Positions 6,437-7,608 of a stretch of 7,608 nucleotides of DNA are shown here, piece after piece. The notes under the pieces are model-generated. The model saw only the letters and a program-made list of their open reading frames with translations. It ran no database searches and had not been told where the DNA came from. Position numbers and translations under genes: made by a program. Where the stretch lies: contig CALVIJ010000040.1 in the NCBI GenBank assembly GCA_944329505.1, forward strand, positions 1 through 7,608, read 5' to 3'. Positions within the stretch are counted from its first letter, which is position 1, and every line of letters starts with the position of its first letter. The stretch comes from an uncultured Bacilli bacterium (GTDB taxonomy: Bacteria > Bacillota_I > Bacilli_A > RF39 > UBA660).

Positions 6437-6904
6437 CTACATTTGACGACTTTTTTCATTCACTGGTTTTAACTCAGAATATTCATCTAATACTTCCTTT
6501 AAAGTAGAACTTCCATCTTCTCCAAGCATATTAGAATGTATAAAAGTTCCAAAATCTTCTAAGTCATAACATACAGCAACCTTTTGATTACCTAAATCTA
6601 AATTTCTCATTGTTTTTAATTGTTCTGCTGTAAGTTCCTTTGGGAAATAGAACATTCCGTATTGAAATCCTTCAGAAATCCCATTGTAAAAAACCACATA
6701 ACCATAATTACCAAGATGAAAAGCAAATACATCTCTTCGGTATTCATTTTCCAAAGATGAAAATTCAGGATCATTATGATATTTATCATTAATATAATCG
6801 TATAAATAATCTACATGAAATATTCCATCACCAACTGTTCCCATTGCATCAACTTTACCGCTTTGATCAATTAAAGCAACCTTGCATTTACTTATGTTTT
6901 CCAT
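6437..6904 (-). CDS. Array paralogue 1, unknown family, 155 residues
   Basis: This is the first gene of the array and carries its only obvious promoter. Family elements: VALIDQSG (9-16), FHVDYLYDYI (29-38, His30), a central stretch FAFHLGNYGYVVFYN (60-74), YGMFYFPKELTAEQLKTM (82-99), the LDLGNQKV block (102-109), VCYDL (111-115), and TLKEVLDEY (134-142). Predicted layout is strand, His-bearing helix, strand pair, Pro turn and helix, strand, C-terminal helix: a compact alpha/beta domain. It is acidic and soluble, with no export signal. The ATG at 6902-6904 follows AGAGGGATC. The gene is transcribed divergently from the binding-protein gene at 7004. No known fold or family is evident to me; an adaptor, immunity or ligand-binding role are all possible and none is shown. 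Confidence 0.76.
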   Translation of the reverse strand: MENISKCKVALIDQSGKVDAMGTVGDGIFHVDYLYDYINDKYHNDPEFSSLENEYRRDVFAFHLGNYGYVVFYNGISEGFQYGMFYFPKELTAEQLKTMRNLDLGNQKVAVCYDLEDFGTFIHSNMLGEDGSSTLKEVLDEYSELKPVNEKSRQM

Positions 6905-6928
6905 TAAGATCCCTCTCTTTATATATTT

Positions 6929-6937
6929 ATTTTACCA
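6929..6937 (-). promoter_or_regulatory. Extended -10 promoter of the paralogue array
   Basis: On the minus strand, TGGTAAAAT matches an extended -10 (TGn followed by TAAAAT at 6929-6934). No consensus -35 lies at 17 bases, which is acceptable for extended -10 promoters. The leader to the ATG at 6904 would be about 20 bases and holds the AGAGGG ribosome binding site. This single promoter could serve all five genes. Confidence 0.5.
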
Positions 6938-6969
6938 TAAAATCTTAAAACCTTTTACAAATTTAAGAA

Positions 6970-6975
6970 TATAAT
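6970..6975 (+). promoter_or_regulatory. -10 box of the substrate-binding protein gene
   Basis: TATAAT is a consensus -10, 28 bases before the TTG start. No good -35 is seen at 16-18 bases upstream. The leader of about 20 bases is too short for a riboswitch, and the TPP-riboswitch CTGAGA core is absent from 6905-7003, so thiamine control through a riboswitch is not supported here. Confidence 0.5.
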
Positions 6976-7003
6976 ACTATGGAATTAGAAAGGAGAGGAG
7001 TTT

Positions 7004-7608
7004 TTGAAAAAATTTATCATCATATTATTAGCCGTAGGCTTAATAATTACTGGAATTTTTGTTTTCACTCCAAAAAAAGAAGACAACAAATTAACTAAAG
7101 TTAAGGTGGCGGAAGTAACCCATAGTATCTTTTACGCACCACAGTATATCGCCCACTCTTTAGGATACTTTGAAGAAGAAGGATTAGATGTTGAAATAAT
7201 TTTGACATCAGGAGCTGATAAGGTAACTTCTGCTGTTTTATCAGGAGATGTTCAAATAGGTTTCTGTGGTAGTGAATCAACTATGTATGTTTATAACGGA
7301 GGTCAAGAAGATTATTTAATAAACTTTGCAGGTTTAACCAAAAAAGATGGAAGCTTCTTAGTTGCTAGAGAAAAAACAGATGACTTTAAATTAGAAGACT
7401 TAAAAGGTAAACATATTATAGGTGGTAGAGAGGGTGGTATGCCAGCTATGACCTTAGAATATGCTTTAAACATTAATGGCATTAAAAGTAATGAAACTAA
7501 TATTGATACCAGTATCGATTTTGCCTCTATGTCAGGTGCTTTCATCGGAGGAACTGGCGACTATGTCGCCCTATTCGAACCAACTGCATCTGAACTAGAA
7601 AAAGAAGG
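7004..7608 (+). CDS. ABC transporter substrate-binding protein, NMT1/THI5-like (SsuA/ThiY-type), 5' part
   Basis: The first 201 residues are visible; the gene runs off the right edge. This is the extracytoplasmic binding component of an importer of the sulfonate/nitrate/taurine/pyrimidine-precursor class. Residues 4-21 are a hydrophobic N-terminal helix. The mature part begins KVKVAEVTHSIFYAPQYIA (32-50) and GYFEEEGLDVEIILTSGADK (54-73), the classic opening of the NMT1/THI5 family, followed by LSGDVQIGFCGSEST (79-93), the LEDLKGKHIIGGREGGMP segment (130-147) and FEP (191-193). The substrate cannot be told; a thiamine precursor, sulfonate or related small molecule are options. No lipobox Cys follows the hydrophobic helix, unusual for a Gram-positive binding protein, so it may be anchored by an uncleaved helix. 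The TTG start (7004-7006) is supported by AGGAGAGGAG (6991-7000). The permease and ATPase are presumably downstream. Confidence 0.85.
   Translation, partial: MKKFIIILLAVGLIITGIFVFTPKKEDNKLTKVKVAEVTHSIFYAPQYIAHSLGYFEEEGLDVEIILTSGADKVTSAVLSGDVQIGFCGSESTMYVYNGGQEDYLINFAGLTKKDGSFLVAREKTDDFKLEDLKGKHIIGGREGGMPAMTLEYALNINGIKSNETNIDTSIDFASMSGAFIGGTGDYVALFEPTASELEKE

Noticed and set aside
5010..6904. The hydrophobic central stretches of the array proteins as transmembrane helices
   Set aside because: They are short, broken by Gly/Asn/Asp/Lys at the same point in each paralogue, and read better as a buried strand pair.
6905..7003. Riboswitch (TPP) or ncRNA in the divergent intergenic region
   Set aside because: The space holds only two short promoter/leader regions; no CTGAGA core and no long paired stems are visible.
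7312..7545. Minus-strand ORF of 77 codons
   Set aside because: It is antisense to the intact binding-protein gene, which has clear family sequence over this stretch.
1..7608. Alternative genetic code (TGA = Trp), considered because of the AT-rich Mollicutes-like composition
   Set aside because: Trp is coded by TGG, and TGA serves as the stop of array paralogue 2, followed by the next gene in an ATGA overlap.
1..7608. CRISPR array, tRNA or rRNA genes
   Set aside because: No regularly spaced direct repeats, tRNA cloverleaf arms or rRNA-like sequence seen on either strand.

Overview
The window comes from an AT-rich, low-GC bacterium of the Firmicutes/Bacilli-Mollicutes type. The evidence is the strong A/T bias in codons and spacers, AGGAGG- and GGTGAT-type ribosome binding sites, use of TTG and GTG starts, and a PcrA-type helicase. 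TGA ends one gene and Trp is coded by TGG, so the standard bacterial code applies. An uncultured gut Bacilli-like lineage is my guess for the source; the window contains no rRNA or other taxonomic marker.

Layout, left to right. (1) 1-441, minus strand: one end of an IS256-family insertion sequence, with the N-terminal 120 residues of its transposase and its terminal inverted repeat. It abuts the terminator stem at 442-467. (2) 468-3650, minus strand: a compact housekeeping operon of pcrA helicase, a newly called 53-residue one-helix membrane protein, and a sugar-phosphate nucleotidyltransferase-like protein. (3) 3741-4523, plus strand: a stand-alone M23 (LytM-type) peptidoglycan endopeptidase with an asparagine/threonine-rich linker and a C-terminal domain of the kind found in phage and prophage lysins. 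It has no signal peptide. Its ribosome binding site is perfect but unusually far from the start, with a hairpin in between. (4) 4520-6904, minus strand: five consecutive, tightly packed genes of about 150-165 codons, all members of one divergent family that I do not recognise. They read towards the lysin gene and share a bidirectional terminator with it; the stop codons of both converging genes lie inside that terminator. (5) 6905-7003: a divergent promoter region. (6) 7004 to the right edge, plus strand: the N-terminal two thirds or so of an NMT1/THI5-like (SsuA/ThiY-type) ABC transporter substrate-binding protein.

The pcrA operon and the binding protein look like ordinary chromosome. The 3.2 kb between them (lysin plus five-paralogue array) looks accessory. 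The array is the best candidate for something undescribed. All five copies keep a His-x3-Leu-x2-Tyr element, a Gly-[Met/Leu]-x3-Pro element and a late Tyr-[Asp/Asn]-Leu element, although much of the rest has diverged. The sequence alone does not reveal its function.
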